NCBI GenBank assembly: GCA_002049545.1
Contig: LLYT01000003.1
Location: 1-64,000 of the forward strand
Direction: 5' to 3'
Origin: Deltaproteobacteria bacterium tcs-42
GTDB lineage: Bacteria; Desulfobacterota; Desulfuromonadia; Desulfuromonadales; Geopsychrobacteraceae
DNA: 64,000 nt
The translations under genes and the position numbers were made by a program. This document shows positions 54,657-64,000 of the stretch, piece after piece (positions within the stretch are counted from its first letter, which is position 1; each line of letters begins with the position of its first letter). The notes beneath the pieces were generated by a model. It was not told where the DNA came from. It saw nothing but the letters and a program-made list of their open reading frames with translations, and did not search any database.

Positions 54657-55622
54657 TTAGTAAACTAATCCACCTTTCTTCCGTACTTTGCGCAAAGTTT
54701 TATTGGCGACATATCGCGCTTTGTCTGCTCCAGCGGTAAGTATTTTCCTTATCCCTTCGGGATCAGTCAGTAACTCTTTCCTTTTTTCTGTATAGGGGGC
54801 AAAGAAATCGCGGGCAGTTTCAAACAGTTCTTGTTTCACGTCACCATAACGGAGACCGGGGGTCAGGTAGCGCTGACGCAGTGCTTCAGTTTCCTCCTTA
54901 TCCAGGAACAAGCGATAAATCTGAAAGATGTTGCAGGTGTCGGGGTTTTTGGCTTCCTCCACCGGAGTGGGGTCGGTAACAATCCGCATAATCTGTTTAC
55001 GTAGAGCCTTCTCTTCCAGAAACAAATCGATGGTGTTGCCATAGCTCTTACTCATCTTGCGACCGTCCAATCCGGGAACGGTTGCAACATCATCATCAAT
55101 TTCCGGCTCCGGAACAGTGAACACTTCTCCATGTTCATTGTTATATTTTATGGCGATATCGCGGGCGACTTCCAGGTGTTGTTTCTGATCTTTACCGACC
55201 GGGACACGATCACTTTGAAACAGGAGGATATCCGCCGTCATCAGCACCGGATAGGCGAACAGCCCATGGTTCGGTTTAATCCCCTGGGCAACTTTATCCT
55301 TAAAACTGTGGCAACGCTCCAGAAGCCCCATCGGGGTGAAATTGGAGAGAATCCAGGTGAGTTCCTGAACTTCGGGAATGTCGGATTGTACCCAGAAGGT
55401 ACTTTTTTCGGGATCAAGCCCCAATGCGAGAAAGTTAGCAGCGGCTTCCAGAGTCCCTTTGGCCAGCGTTTTGCCGTCTGTAAGGCTGGTCATGGCGTGG
55501 TAATTTGCGATGAAGCAGAACAGATCTTCCTGCTCCTGGTAGTTAATCATCTTTTGCATCATGCCAAAAAAATTCCCCAGGTGGAGGGAGCCGGATGGCT
55601 GAATACCGGATAAAACTCGCAT
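54657..55622 (-). CDS. trpS: tryptophanyl-tRNA synthetase
   Basis: 321 aa class I synthetase. HIGH-equivalent SGIQPSGSLHLGNFFG at the N-terminus, KMSKS in GRKMSKSYGN (about 193-202), and the Trp-binding DILLFQSDRVPVGKDQKQH. Normal bacterial length. It charges tRNA-Trp. It lies 43 kb from the trp genes and on the opposite strand; no leader or T-box is seen upstream. Confidence 0.96.
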   Translation of the reverse strand: MRVLSGIQPSGSLHLGNFFGMMQKMINYQEQEDLFCFIANYHAMTSLTDGKTLAKGTLEAAANFLALGLDPEKSTFWVQSDIPEVQELTWILSNFTPMGLLERCHSFKDKVAQGIKPNHGLFAYPVLMTADILLFQSDRVPVGKDQKQHLEVARDIAIKYNNEHGEVFTVPEPEIDDDVATVPGLDGRKMSKSYGNTIDLFLEEKALRKQIMRIVTDPTPVEEAKNPDTCNIFQIYRLFLDKEETEALRQRYLTPGLRYGDVKQELFETARDFFAPYTEKRKELLTDPEGIRKILTAGADKARYVANKTLRKVRKKGGLVY

Positions 55623-55662
55623 TGTAATATTGACTCCAATATTTTTATGGTCATTGTCCGGA

Positions 55663-55807
55663 GATATATCCTTGTGATGTGTCTCCAGATGACCGATTGT
55701 TTGTTCAAAGGTGTGGTGGAGAGTCTCGTCGAGACCGAGACTCTCCTGAGTGTTTTAGCTGTTGTGGGTCGGATCTGTATTCAGGGGATGCGTCGCAAGG
55801 ATATATC
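55663..55807. repeat. 145-bp inverted-repeat element with central hairpin
   Basis: The termini are perfect 12-bp inverted repeats GATATATCCTTG (55663-55674) and CAAGGATATATC (55796-55807). Pairing continues inward with mostly transition differences. At the centre lies an 11-bp hairpin GGAGAGTCTCG / CGAGACTCTCC (55718-55746). No ORF. It resembles a miniature mobile element or a folded RNA. Confidence 0.6.
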
Positions 55808-55816
55808 CCTTGAATA

Positions 55817-56044
55817 CTATTCTTGCTTCTGCTGTTCTCCCATCATCGTTGCAAATTGCAACAGCTGCTGCAGATCCATACCGCTCTCTTTGAGGATTCC
55901 GAGCAGAACCGGAAACAGCTGCATCATGAAGCCGGGCTCTTTGATGACATCTTTAGTCAAAGCGGGCAGGGTATCAATGATAACAGCTTTTTTTTCTTCA
56001 ATTGTAAGCTCCAAAAGCGCCGATTTTATAGCTTCGGTTGTCAT
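55817..56044 (-). CDS. small helical protein, unknown function
   Basis: 75 aa, not recognised. Strong ribosome site AGGAGA 7 bases before ATG supports translation. Predicted almost wholly helical, with amphipathic segments TIEEKKAVIIDTLPALT and MMQLFPVLLGILKESG and a Met/Gln-rich end. No cysteine, no signal peptide. It lies between lon and trpS on the same strand. It could be an adaptor or regulator of a neighbour, but nothing in the sequence shows this. Confidence 0.65.
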   Translation of the reverse strand: MTTEAIKSALLELTIEEKKAVIIDTLPALTKDVIKEPGFMMQLFPVLLGILKESGMDLQQLLQFATMMGEQQKQE

Positions 56045-56118
56045 TTAATTTCTCCTGTTGATCAAGTATGATGGCGACGCCATCCCATGAGTTTTTGCGA
56101 AAGCATCAAATATTATGA

Positions 56119-58548
56119 TTAAGCATTGAAGGCGATTTTGAAAACTTCTGTATATTCTTTGACAAAGTGAATTTCTATCCCTTCACGCAGGTAATCGGCC
56201 AGATCGTCATAATCTTTTTTATTCTCGTGTGGAAAGATCAGGGTTTTCAGACCGGCTCGGCGCGCAGCAATGGTTTTTTCTTTGACGCCACCGATGGGGA
56301 GAACATTACCGGTCAATGACAGTTCCCCGGTCATTCCAAGCTTTTGACGGACCGGTTTCTCCATAATCATCGATAGTAGAGCGGTGGTCATCGTTACTCC
56401 TGCTGAGGGGCCATCTTTGGGGGTTGCTCCAGCCGGAACGTGCAGGTGGATGTAGTGGTTGTCAAAGTAATCTTCCGCTATCTTATATTGTTCAAGATGG
56501 CCCATGACATAAGAATAGGCAATTTCTGAACTTTCAACCATCACCTTGCCCAGTTGTCCGGTCTGCTTGAATCCTTTTGTTTTACTCTTCATGGAGGTCG
56601 CTTCAATCTGCAGAGTTGCGCCCCCCATACGAGTCCAGGCCAGGCCGGTGACGACTCCCGGGGAATCCTTGAGCAATTCTTCCTCAGCGAATACCGGCTT
56701 GCCGAGATAGTGTTCAATGTCGTGTTTGGTTACCCGCACCTTTTCTGTGCGTCCTTCGGCAAATTCCATTGCCGCTTTCCGCATAATTTTTTTAATTTTA
56801 TTTTCCAGACTACGGACCCCGGACTCCCGGGCATAGCGATTGACAATATCACCAAGGGCCGCTTTGTTGATGCTGACCTGGGTTTTGGTCATGCCGTGGC
56901 TTTTGAGTGCTTTGGGGATCAGAAAGCGACGGGCAATTTCCAATTTTTCTTCGAGGATATAGCCGGAGAGGCGAATAACTTCCATCCGATCGAGCAATGG
57001 TGCAGGGATGGTGTCAATTTGATTGGCCGTAGTAATAAACATGACATTCGAAAGATCAAAAGGGACGTCCAGATAGTGATCGCGAAAGCTGTCATTCTGC
57101 TCTGGATCGAGGACTTCCAATAGGGCCGAAGCGGGGTCGCCCTGGAATGATGCGCCGATTTTATCAATTTCATCCAGCATCAATACCGGATTGGCTGTCC
57201 CGGCACTCTTCATTGACTGGATTGCTTTGCCCGGCATGGCACCGATATAGGTGCGTCGATGACCTTTGATTTCGGCCTCATCACGCATGCCGCCAACTGA
57301 GAAACGATAGAACTTACGCTTCAGCGCATCGGCGATACTTTTTCCAACCGAAGTCTTGCCAACGCCGGGTGGGCCAACCAGGCAGAGAATGGATCCCGAA
57401 ATGTCCCCCTTCATTTTGCCGACAGCAATAAATTCGAGGATTCGCTCTTTAACATCATCCAGACCATAGTGGTCACGGTCGAGAACCCGTTGTGCCCGTT
57501 TCAGATCGTAGGCATCTTTACTGAATTTTCCCCAGGGGAGGATGGTGAGCCAGTCAAGATAGTTGCGGCTGACATTGTATTCTGGAGAGGATGGTTCAAT
57601 GAGCTGGAGTTTTTCGATCTCTTCATCAACTGCTTTTTGCGCTTCCTCATTCAGGGTCAGTTTTTTCAACCGTTTCTGATACTTTTCAATTTCGGAGACT
57701 TTACCTTCTTTTTCCAGTCCCAGTTCTTTCTTGATCGCTTTGAGCTGTTCCCGGAGGAAAAAATCACGTTGTTGAGCAGACACTTTTTCTTCGATTTGCT
57801 GAGAAATTTTATTTTGCAGCCGGGAAACTTCCAGTTCTTTTTTTAATAGAACCAGGACTTTATCGATTCGACGGTGAATGTCGAAGGTTTCCAGGACTTC
57901 CTGGAGCTCAAAGCCATCCGCATTGGTCAAGTTGGCAGCAAAATCTGTTAATCGAGCCGGATCGTCCATACTGGCACGGCCCAGAAACAGTTTAATCTCT
58001 TCCGAGTAGAGGGGGTTGATCTGCACCAATTCTTTCAGGGTTGAGATGATGGCCATCGAATAGGCCCGCAACTCAGGATTGTCACTATAAACCGTGCTGA
58101 GGAAATAGGTGACATCGGTGTAAATAATCTCATTGATTTCCAGAACTTCATCAATACTGAAGCGCTCCAGACTATTGACCAGAACGTGAGCACTGTCGTC
58201 TTCGACGTGAATTAGTTTGAGGATTTTTGCTGCAACTCCAACCCGTTGCAGATTGCTGGTTGAATCACTCTCGTCAAGTTCCTGCACCATGACCAGGCCG
58301 ATGGCTTGTGAGTCGGTCTCCATTGCCTGTTTGATGGTTTTGACGCGAGCTTTTCCGTTAACGGTCAACGGGATGATGACCCCCGGGAACGCCGGGCGTG
58401 GGCGTAGCGGGATGATTGGGAGTCGAGATGGCAGCATGTCGCGTGCCAGAACCAGACCCTCATCGGGAATGGCATGGACATCGGTATCGGTTTCTACTTC
58501 AATTTCGTAGTCGATCGATTCGTCGTGATCTTCAAAATTATCGTGCAT
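56119..58548 (-). CDS. lon: ATP-dependent protease Lon
   Basis: 809 aa LonA. The N-domain begins after an acidic leader (LPIIPLRPRPAFPGVIIPL), followed by a coiled coil, AAA+ with Walker A GPPGVGKTSVGKS and Walker B VLMLDEIDKIG, sensor residues, and the protease domain with catalytic Ser in PKDGPSAGVTM and Lys downstream. It degrades misfolded and regulatory proteins. GGGGAGACC precedes the ATG. The acidic N-terminal 25 residues are longer than in E. coli Lon. A small GGTAC-N6-GTACC hairpin is in its leader. Confidence 0.97.
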   Translation of the reverse strand: MHDNFEDHDESIDYEIEVETDTDVHAIPDEGLVLARDMLPSRLPIIPLRPRPAFPGVIIPLTVNGKARVKTIKQAMETDSQAIGLVMVQELDESDSTSNLQRVGVAAKILKLIHVEDDSAHVLVNSLERFSIDEVLEINEIIYTDVTYFLSTVYSDNPELRAYSMAIISTLKELVQINPLYSEEIKLFLGRASMDDPARLTDFAANLTNADGFELQEVLETFDIHRRIDKVLVLLKKELEVSRLQNKISQQIEEKVSAQQRDFFLREQLKAIKKELGLEKEGKVSEIEKYQKRLKKLTLNEEAQKAVDEEIEKLQLIEPSSPEYNVSRNYLDWLTILPWGKFSKDAYDLKRAQRVLDRDHYGLDDVKERILEFIAVGKMKGDISGSILCLVGPPGVGKTSVGKSIADALKRKFYRFSVGGMRDEAEIKGHRRTYIGAMPGKAIQSMKSAGTANPVLMLDEIDKIGASFQGDPASALLEVLDPEQNDSFRDHYLDVPFDLSNVMFITTANQIDTIPAPLLDRMEVIRLSGYILEEKLEIARRFLIPKALKSHGMTKTQVSINKAALGDIVNRYARESGVRSLENKIKKIMRKAAMEFAEGRTEKVRVTKHDIEHYLGKPVFAEEELLKDSPGVVTGLAWTRMGGATLQIEATSMKSKTKGFKQTGQLGKVMVESSEIAYSYVMGHLEQYKIAEDYFDNHYIHLHVPAGATPKDGPSAGVTMTTALLSMIMEKPVRQKLGMTGELSLTGNVLPIGGVKEKTIAARRAGLKTLIFPHENKKDYDDLADYLREGIEIHFVKEYTEVFKIAFNA

Positions 58549-58752
58549 GCAAGGTCTCCCCTTTTTGTAACCTGGATCCTGTTTTTCAGGTACTTTTCTG
58601 TACCTATCAGGGGGAAGATAATAACATCAGACTTGGAATGTCAACATGCCTGTTCCGGAAATCTTTTTGGCAAGGGGCATTTTCCAATCTTTCCCTTTGA
58701 CTTGAGGTATGGAATAATTCAATGAAACCCTCTAAACACTGAAAGGCTGCAC

Positions 58753-61434
58753 ATGTCGCAAAAAAATGAACGGGTCTATCTGATTGATGGCTCTTCTTAT
58801 ATCTATCGGGCTTATTATGCTATTCGCCACCTTTCTAACTCCAAGGGGGAAGCGACCAACGCGGTTTATGGTTTTACCAATATGCTTCTCACTTTGTTGC
58901 GTGAAGAATACCCCGATCGGATTGCGGTGATTTTTGACGCTCAAGGGCCGACATTCCGCAAGGAACTCTATCCAGAATATAAGGCCAATCGATCTGCCAT
59001 GCCTGAGGATCTGGTGCCGCAGGTTCCAGTGATTAAAGAGATCGTGCGTGCTTTTAAGATCCCGGCACTTGAGCAGCCGGGCTATGAAGCAGATGATATT
59101 ATTGCAACCCTGGCAAAACGTTATGCTGGCCAGGGGTTGGATGTCACTGTGGTGACCGGTGATAAAGATTTGATGCAGATTGTTGATGAGCGGATCCGCT
59201 TGCTCGATACAATGAAGGGGAAAGTTTCGGGGCGTGACGAAGTGATTGAACGCTTTGGAGTTCCGCCGGAACAGGTATTGGAAATACTCGGTTTGGCGGG
59301 GGATAGTTCGGACAATATCCCCGGAGTGCCGGGGATTGGTGAGAAAACGGCCAGCAGTCTGATTCAGGAGTTTGGCTCAATTGAGCAACTTCTGGCCAAT
59401 ATCGATCAGGTCAAGGGGAAAAAACGGCAGGAGAAATTAGGTGAATTTGCTGATCAGGCCAGATTGTCCCGGAGGTTGGCCGATTTAGTTTATGATCTTG
59501 AAATCGATATCACTCTGGATGATTTGTCTTTGCTTGACCCCGACCGGGAGGCCCTGGAGACTTTATTCAAACAGCTTGAATTTTCCAAATTATTACAAAA
59601 ATTTACAGCTCAACCGCTGCAGAATTCTAAAGCGGGAGACTATCTGGTTGTTTTGACCGAAGCTGAGTTGGACAGTATGGTTGCGCAACTTGAGGCTGCT
59701 GGACGTTTTGCTATTGATACCGAAACAACCAGTCTGGTTGCGGTGCAGGCCGAACTGGTTGGCCTCTCTTTTGCGGTTAAGCCGGATCATGGCTGGTATT
59801 TACCGATTGGTCATAGCTATTCGGGGGTGCCACAGCAATTGGCACGAACCCTGGTGTTGGAAAAATTGCGCCCCATGCTGGAGGATCCGCTCTACCGCAA
59901 GATCGGTCAGAACATCAAGTATGATGCTCTGGTTCTGCGCAATGCAGGAATTGAGCTGGCTGGAATTGACATTGATACCATGGTGTTGTCCTACGTGACG
60001 CACCCGCAATCCAAATCCCATGGTCTCGATGCTCTGGCTGTTGAGCACTTGAATCACCAGATGATCCCCTACTCTGAAATGACCGGCAGGGGTAAAAAAC
60101 AGATCTGCTTCAGTGAAGTTGAGATTGAAAAAGCGCTTCACTATGCCGCCGAAGATGCCGATATCACATGGCAAATAGCTGATAAATTGCTCCCGCAACT
60201 GCCCAGCGGAGAGATGGAACAACTGTTTCGTCAGGTTGAAATGCCGCTGGTTGACGTGTTGACCCGGATGGAATGGCGGGGAATTCGAATCAACGCCGAT
60301 TTCCTCGGCGAACTGTCTGGGCAGTTGGGCAAAAAACTGGCCATTCTGGAAGGTGAAATTCATACTTTGGCGGGGGGGACATTTAATATCAATTCGCCCA
60401 AACAGCTTGGGGAAGTTTTATTTGACAAGCTTGGCCTGCCAAAGGGGAAGAAAACCAAAACCGGATGGTCGACCAACGTTGACGTCCTCAACAATTTAGC
60501 GGCTGAGCATAATGTCGTGGCTAAAATTCTCGATTACCGTTCTGTCAGTAAATTGAAAAGTACCTATACCGATGCGTTACCGAGATTGATTAATCCGGCG
60601 ACGGGACGGTTGCATACCTCTTTTAATCAGGCTGTGACAGCCACTGGACGGCTCTCATCCAGCGACCCGAACCTGCAGAATATCCCTGTCAGAACCGCTG
60701 AGGGACGCCGGATCCGCGAAGCTTTTATCCCGGAGGATGGTTGGATTTTGTTGTCGGCCGATTATTCTCAGGTCGAGTTAAGGGTGATGGCACAGCTGGC
60801 TGATGTCCCGGCTTTGAAGGAGAGTTTTGTTGCCGGAGAAGATATTCATAAACGGACCGCCAGTGAGATATTCAATGTTTTTCCCGAGATGGTGACCGAT
60901 GAAATGCGTCGTCAGGCAAAGACGATCAATTTTGGTATCCTTTATGGTATGGGGGCTTTCAGCCTGGCTAAGGATCTGGGAATCAGTCGCGCTGAAGCGC
61001 AGCAGTTTATCGACCATTATTTTGAGCGTTACCCGGCTATTCTAAAATACCTGGACGAAAAAAAAGTGGAAGCGCACGAAAATCAATATGTGACAACGCT
61101 TCTTGGCCGTCGATGTGCAATCCCCGAAATCACCAGCAAGAATGGTGCTGTCCGCAGTTACGCTGAGCGAAATGCGATTAATTACCCGATTCAGGGGAGC
61201 GCTGCTGATATTATCAAGATGGCGATGGTGAATATTGACCAACGCCTCTGTGCTGAACAGTTACAAACCCGAATGTTGTTGCAGGTTCATGATGAGCTGA
61301 TTTTTGAAGTTCCAGAAGTGGAGTTGGATCGGGTTCGTGAACTTATCCGTGTGGAGATGGAGACTGCTGTGGTTCTTGACCTCCCTTTACAGGTCGATAT
61401 TGGAACCGGGAAAAATTGGGCAGAGGCTCACTAA
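58753..61434 (+). CDS. polA: DNA polymerase I
   Basis: 893 aa with all three domains. The 5'-3' exonuclease (about 1-290) has YLIDGSSYIYRAYYAI and GDKDLMQ. The proofreading exonuclease (about 300-485) keeps its acidic residues in AIDTETTS, IGQNIKYDALVL and HYAAEDADIT, so it should be active. The polymerase has DYSQVELRVMAQL (motif A), RQAKTINFGILYGMGAF (motif B) and LLQVHDELIFEVPE (motif C). It fills gaps in repair and Okazaki processing. It diverges from lon. Confidence 0.97.
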   Translation: MSQKNERVYLIDGSSYIYRAYYAIRHLSNSKGEATNAVYGFTNMLLTLLREEYPDRIAVIFDAQGPTFRKELYPEYKANRSAMPEDLVPQVPVIKEIVRAFKIPALEQPGYEADDIIATLAKRYAGQGLDVTVVTGDKDLMQIVDERIRLLDTMKGKVSGRDEVIERFGVPPEQVLEILGLAGDSSDNIPGVPGIGEKTASSLIQEFGSIEQLLANIDQVKGKKRQEKLGEFADQARLSRRLADLVYDLEIDITLDDLSLLDPDREALETLFKQLEFSKLLQKFTAQPLQNSKAGDYLVVLTEAELDSMVAQLEAAGRFAIDTETTSLVAVQAELVGLSFAVKPDHGWYLPIGHSYSGVPQQLARTLVLEKLRPMLEDPLYRKIGQNIKYDALVLRNAGIELAGIDIDTMVLSYVTHPQSKSHGLDALAVEHLNHQMIPYSEMTGRGKKQICFSEVEIEKALHYAAEDADITWQIADKLLPQLPSGEMEQLFRQVEMPLVDVLTRMEWRGIRINADFLGELSGQLGKKLAILEGEIHTLAGGTFNINSPKQLGEVLFDKLGLPKGKKTKTGWSTNVDVLNNLAAEHNVVAKILDYRSVSKLKSTYTDALPRLINPATGRLHTSFNQAVTATGRLSSSDPNLQNIPVRTAEGRRIREAFIPEDGWILLSADYSQVELRVMAQLADVPALKESFVAGEDIHKRTASEIFNVFPEMVTDEMRRQAKTINFGILYGMGAFSLAKDLGISRAEAQQFIDHYFERYPAILKYLDEKKVEAHENQYVTTLLGRRCAIPEITSKNGAVRSYAERNAINYPIQGSAADIIKMAMVNIDQRLCAEQLQTRMLLQVHDELIFEVPEVELDRVRELIRVEMETAVVLDLPLQVDIGTGKNWAEAH

Positions 61435-61455
61435 TAAAAGAGAGAGTATTTAGCC

Positions 61456-63990
61456 ATGAATTATACACATTTCAGAAATGGTTCTTCTTGTCCGGACTTA
61501 ACAGAAATCCCCCCTTTGGGATTAGACGCTGCGGCGTTGGGACAGGATTTTCGCCATTATTATACGAACAATCTGGGGCGTGACAGGAACTGCCGTTTGT
61601 CCCACTATGCCTATGAGGCTCTGGCTTTGGTGATTCGCGATCGCTTGATGGAGCGCTGGACTCAGACTCGATATGCATATGATAACAGTGGTTGCAAACG
61701 AACCTATTATCTTTCCATGGAATTTCTGATGGGACGCGCCTTGGGAAATGCGGTGTTGAACCTTGGTATCGAAGATGAGCTCACCAAAACCTTATCGAAT
61801 ATTTGTCTGGAGATGGAAGAGCTGGCTGATATGGAACCGGATGCCGGTTTGGGTAATGGCGGTTTGGGGCGCCTTGCCGCTTGCTTTTTAGATAGTTGTG
61901 CAACCTTGCAATTGCCGGTACAGGGTTATGGGATCCGTTACGAATATGGAATGTTCCGGCAGCATATTGTCGATGGTTATCAGGTCGAGGAACCCGATCA
62001 CTGGCTGGGGGCCGAAAATTGTTGGGAGGTTAAGCGCCCTGAATATAGCCAACGAATAAAGTTTGGTGGCCATAGTGAATTTATTGCCGATGTTACGGGA
62101 AGGCGCCGGGTGCGTTGGGTCAATACCCGCGATGTTCTGGCGGTCCCCTATGATGTTCCAATCCCCGGTTATCGGAATGGGACAGTCAATACCCTGCGTT
62201 TGTGGAAAGCGGTGGCGACTGAAGAGTTTGACCTGGATGAGTTTAACTCCGGTGATTATACCGGGTCGGTGGCCGCCAAGAATGAAGCAGAACAAATTAC
62301 GATGGTTCTTTATCCCAATGATTCCAGCGAGAATGGCAAAGAGTTGCGTTTGCGGCAACAGTATTTTCTTGCCTCAGCCAGTCTGCAGGATGTCATGAAC
62401 CGCTGGCTTATTACCGAGCAGGCCGATTTGAGTCAATTTGCTGAAAAAAATTGTTTTCAACTCAATGACACTCACCCCAGTTGTGCGGTCGCGGAATTGA
62501 TGCGTCTGCTGATGGACGAACAGAGTTTAGGCTGGAATGAGGCTTGGGAGATAACTCGGTCAACGATGGCGTATACGAATCATACTCTTCTGCCGGAAGC
62601 ATTGGAACGGTGGCCGGTACGGATGTTTCAGCTGTTATTACCGCGGTTGCTGGAAATTATCTATGAAATCAATGCCCGGTTTTTAAAGCAGGTGGCAGAA
62701 AGGTGGCCAGGGGATATAGAGCGGCAGCGACGAATGTCGATAATTGAGGAAGGACCGGAGCCACAGGTGCGGATGGCTTATCTGGCCATTGTGGGGAGTT
62801 TTTCTGTCAACGGAGTTGCGGAGCTCCATTCTCAATTGTTGCAGGAAGGGCTGTTCCGAGATTTTTACGAGCTTTGGCCGGAAAAATTCAACAATAAAAC
62901 CAATGGAGTGACCCAGCGGCGATGGCTGGCCTATTCCAACCCGGAGTTGAGCCGTTTAATCAGTGAGAAAATCGGCCACGAGTGGGTCACAGATCTTGGG
63001 CAGCTGAGCCGCTTGAGATCATTGGCTGATGATCCGGAATTTCAGCATCGGTGGCAGCAGGTGAAAGAATATAACAAGCAACGTCTGGCCGAACTGGTCA
63101 GAGCCGATTGTGGTGTCGATTTCCATCCTCAAGCTTTATTTGACGTCCAAGTGAAACGTATTCACGAATATAAGCGGCAATTGCTGAATATTCTACACGT
63201 TATCCATCTGTATGATCGGATTAAACGGGGTGATAATGGGGCCTCGGTTCCACGTTGCGTGTTGTTTGGTGGCAAGGCCGCCCCTGGTTACGCCATGGCC
63301 AAGCTGATTATCAAGCTGATCAACAATGTTGCTACTTTGGTCAATAATGATCCGGCGATTGGAGATCAGCTCAAGGTGGCTTTTTTGCCAAACTTCAGAG
63401 TTTCAGCAATGGAAGTTATTTGTTCCGGTGCAGATTTGTCGGAACAGATCTCGACCGCCGGGAAGGAAGCATCGGGAACCGGTAATATGAAATTTATGCT
63501 CAATGGGGCATTAACGATCGGGACTCTGGATGGTGCAAACATTGAGATTCGTGAGGAGGTTGGTGAAGAGAACTTTTACCTCTTCGGATTAACGACAGAA
63601 GAGGCGGAAAAGCAACGTCAAAATTACGATCCACAGACGATTATTGCTGCAAATGACGATTTAATGCGGGTTATGCAACTATTACAAAGTGGTCACTTTA
63701 ATCAGTTTGAGGCCGGGATATTTGATCCAATTATTGAAGCAATCAGAAGCCCACATGATCCATGGCTGGTTGCTGCCGATTTTGCCAGCTATGTTGCCGT
63801 ACAAAAACAGGTAGCACAGGCCTACCAGGATCAGCGGCAATGGAATCGGATGAGTATTCTCAATACCGCCGCAGGGGGGAAGTTTTCTACTGATCGTACT
63901 ATGCACGATTACAATGAGCAGATTTGGCAGTTGCCCCAGGTCCCGGCCCTTACTGTCCCTCGGGATCTTTCAGATGGGGCTGCCGATTGA
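61456..63990 (+). CDS. glgP: glycogen/starch/alpha-glucan phosphorylase
   Basis: 844 aa, the normal length of E. coli GlgP/MalP. PLP lysine in EASGTGNMKFMLNGALTIGTLDGAN; other conserved blocks are YLSMEFLMGRALGNAVLNL, GLGNGGLGRLAACFLDS, GYGIRYEYGMF, NDTHPSCAVAELMRLL and KRIHEYKRQLLN. It releases glucose-1-phosphate from storage glycan. It follows polA by 21 bp on the same strand, possibly co-transcribed. No other glg gene is in the window. Confidence 0.96.
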   Translation: MNYTHFRNGSSCPDLTEIPPLGLDAAALGQDFRHYYTNNLGRDRNCRLSHYAYEALALVIRDRLMERWTQTRYAYDNSGCKRTYYLSMEFLMGRALGNAVLNLGIEDELTKTLSNICLEMEELADMEPDAGLGNGGLGRLAACFLDSCATLQLPVQGYGIRYEYGMFRQHIVDGYQVEEPDHWLGAENCWEVKRPEYSQRIKFGGHSEFIADVTGRRRVRWVNTRDVLAVPYDVPIPGYRNGTVNTLRLWKAVATEEFDLDEFNSGDYTGSVAAKNEAEQITMVLYPNDSSENGKELRLRQQYFLASASLQDVMNRWLITEQADLSQFAEKNCFQLNDTHPSCAVAELMRLLMDEQSLGWNEAWEITRSTMAYTNHTLLPEALERWPVRMFQLLLPRLLEIIYEINARFLKQVAERWPGDIERQRRMSIIEEGPEPQVRMAYLAIVGSFSVNGVAELHSQLLQEGLFRDFYELWPEKFNNKTNGVTQRRWLAYSNPELSRLISEKIGHEWVTDLGQLSRLRSLADDPEFQHRWQQVKEYNKQRLAELVRADCGVDFHPQALFDVQVKRIHEYKRQLLNILHVIHLYDRIKRGDNGASVPRCVLFGGKAAPGYAMAKLIIKLINNVATLVNNDPAIGDQLKVAFLPNFRVSAMEVICSGADLSEQISTAGKEASGTGNMKFMLNGALTIGTLDGANIEIREEVGEENFYLFGLTTEEAEKQRQNYDPQTIIAANDDLMRVMQLLQSGHFNQFEAGIFDPIIEAIRSPHDPWLVAADFASYVAVQKQVAQAYQDQRQWNRMSILNTAAGGKFSTDRTMHDYNEQIWQLPQVPALTVPRDLSDGAAD

Positions 63991-64000
63991 AGCGGCAGGG

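Noticed and set aside
55623-55816. T-box or other tryptophan-responsive leader for trpS
   Set aside because: No specifier loop or T-box sequence; the inverted repeat present has a different layout.
58549-58752. Heat-shock sigma-32 promoter for lon
   Set aside because: A CCCCCTGAT-like -10 is present but no CTTGAA -35 at the right distance; a TTGACA with a poorly spaced -10 is also inconclusive.

Overview
The window looks like a chromosome segment of a Desulfuromonadales bacterium (Geobacter / Pelobacter / Desulfuromonas type). The reasons are multihaem c-type cytochromes with a haem-binding sensor kinase, sigma-54 control, and two housekeeping clusters whose gene order I associate with that group: trp-accD-folC-lptD-argS, and tilS-ftsH-folP-cdaA-cdaR-glmM-pdxJ-acpS-nnr-CBS-tsaE. 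The lineage is inferred from gene content; no rRNA is present.

Layout. 84-5872: a respiratory island. A minus-strand operon encodes a haem-sensor histidine kinase and an NtrC-type sigma-54 activator. It diverges from haoC-haoA (NapC/NrfH-type tetrahaem quinol dehydrogenase plus octahaem HAO-like cytochrome). The gap between them holds a near-consensus sigma-54 promoter and two identical-pattern inverted repeats that look like activator sites. A small secreted protein and a 2[4Fe-4S] ferredoxin follow. 6228-13593: tryptophan genes trpG-D-C-F-B-(DEAD-box helicase)-A, without trpE and with palindromic repeats in several of the gaps. 13650-20838: accD, folC, lptD, ftsB-like, argS and a SPOR-domain protein. 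20916-21105: initiator tRNA-Met and a second CAT tRNA, directly before tilS. 21206-32182: one long co-directional block, tilS to tsaE.

32179-33128: a small accessory patch on the minus strand, with a solo Xre regulator and a toxin-antitoxin pair whose promoter suggests a leaderless toxin mRNA. 33277-35454: cimA, then about 450 bp of hairpin-rich non-coding DNA and a 51-residue zinc-ribbon gene. 35559-49767, almost all minus strand: unknown membrane protein, epmA-efp, MATE-like flippase, gph-yggS, maf-trmFO, topA, smg, dprA, LysM protein, CpoB-like lipoprotein, methyltransferase. 49926-54055: peptidase U32 gene and M48 protease, separated by an inserted DUF4143 ATPase flanked by broken copies of both neighbours. 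54033-63990: DUF2835, DUF4177, trpS, a small helical protein, lon, polA and glgP.

How it fits together. Most of the window is biosynthesis and core maintenance (Trp, folate, fatty acid, cell wall, c-di-AMP, tRNA maturation, LPS export, DNA and protein quality control). The regulatory novelty is the haem-sensor / sigma-54 / HAO locus, which looks like an inducible pathway for periplasmic reduction of nitrite or another N-oxide. Signs of genome plasticity are the palindromic intergenic repeats, the toxin-antitoxin patch and the U32/DUF4143/M48 junction.
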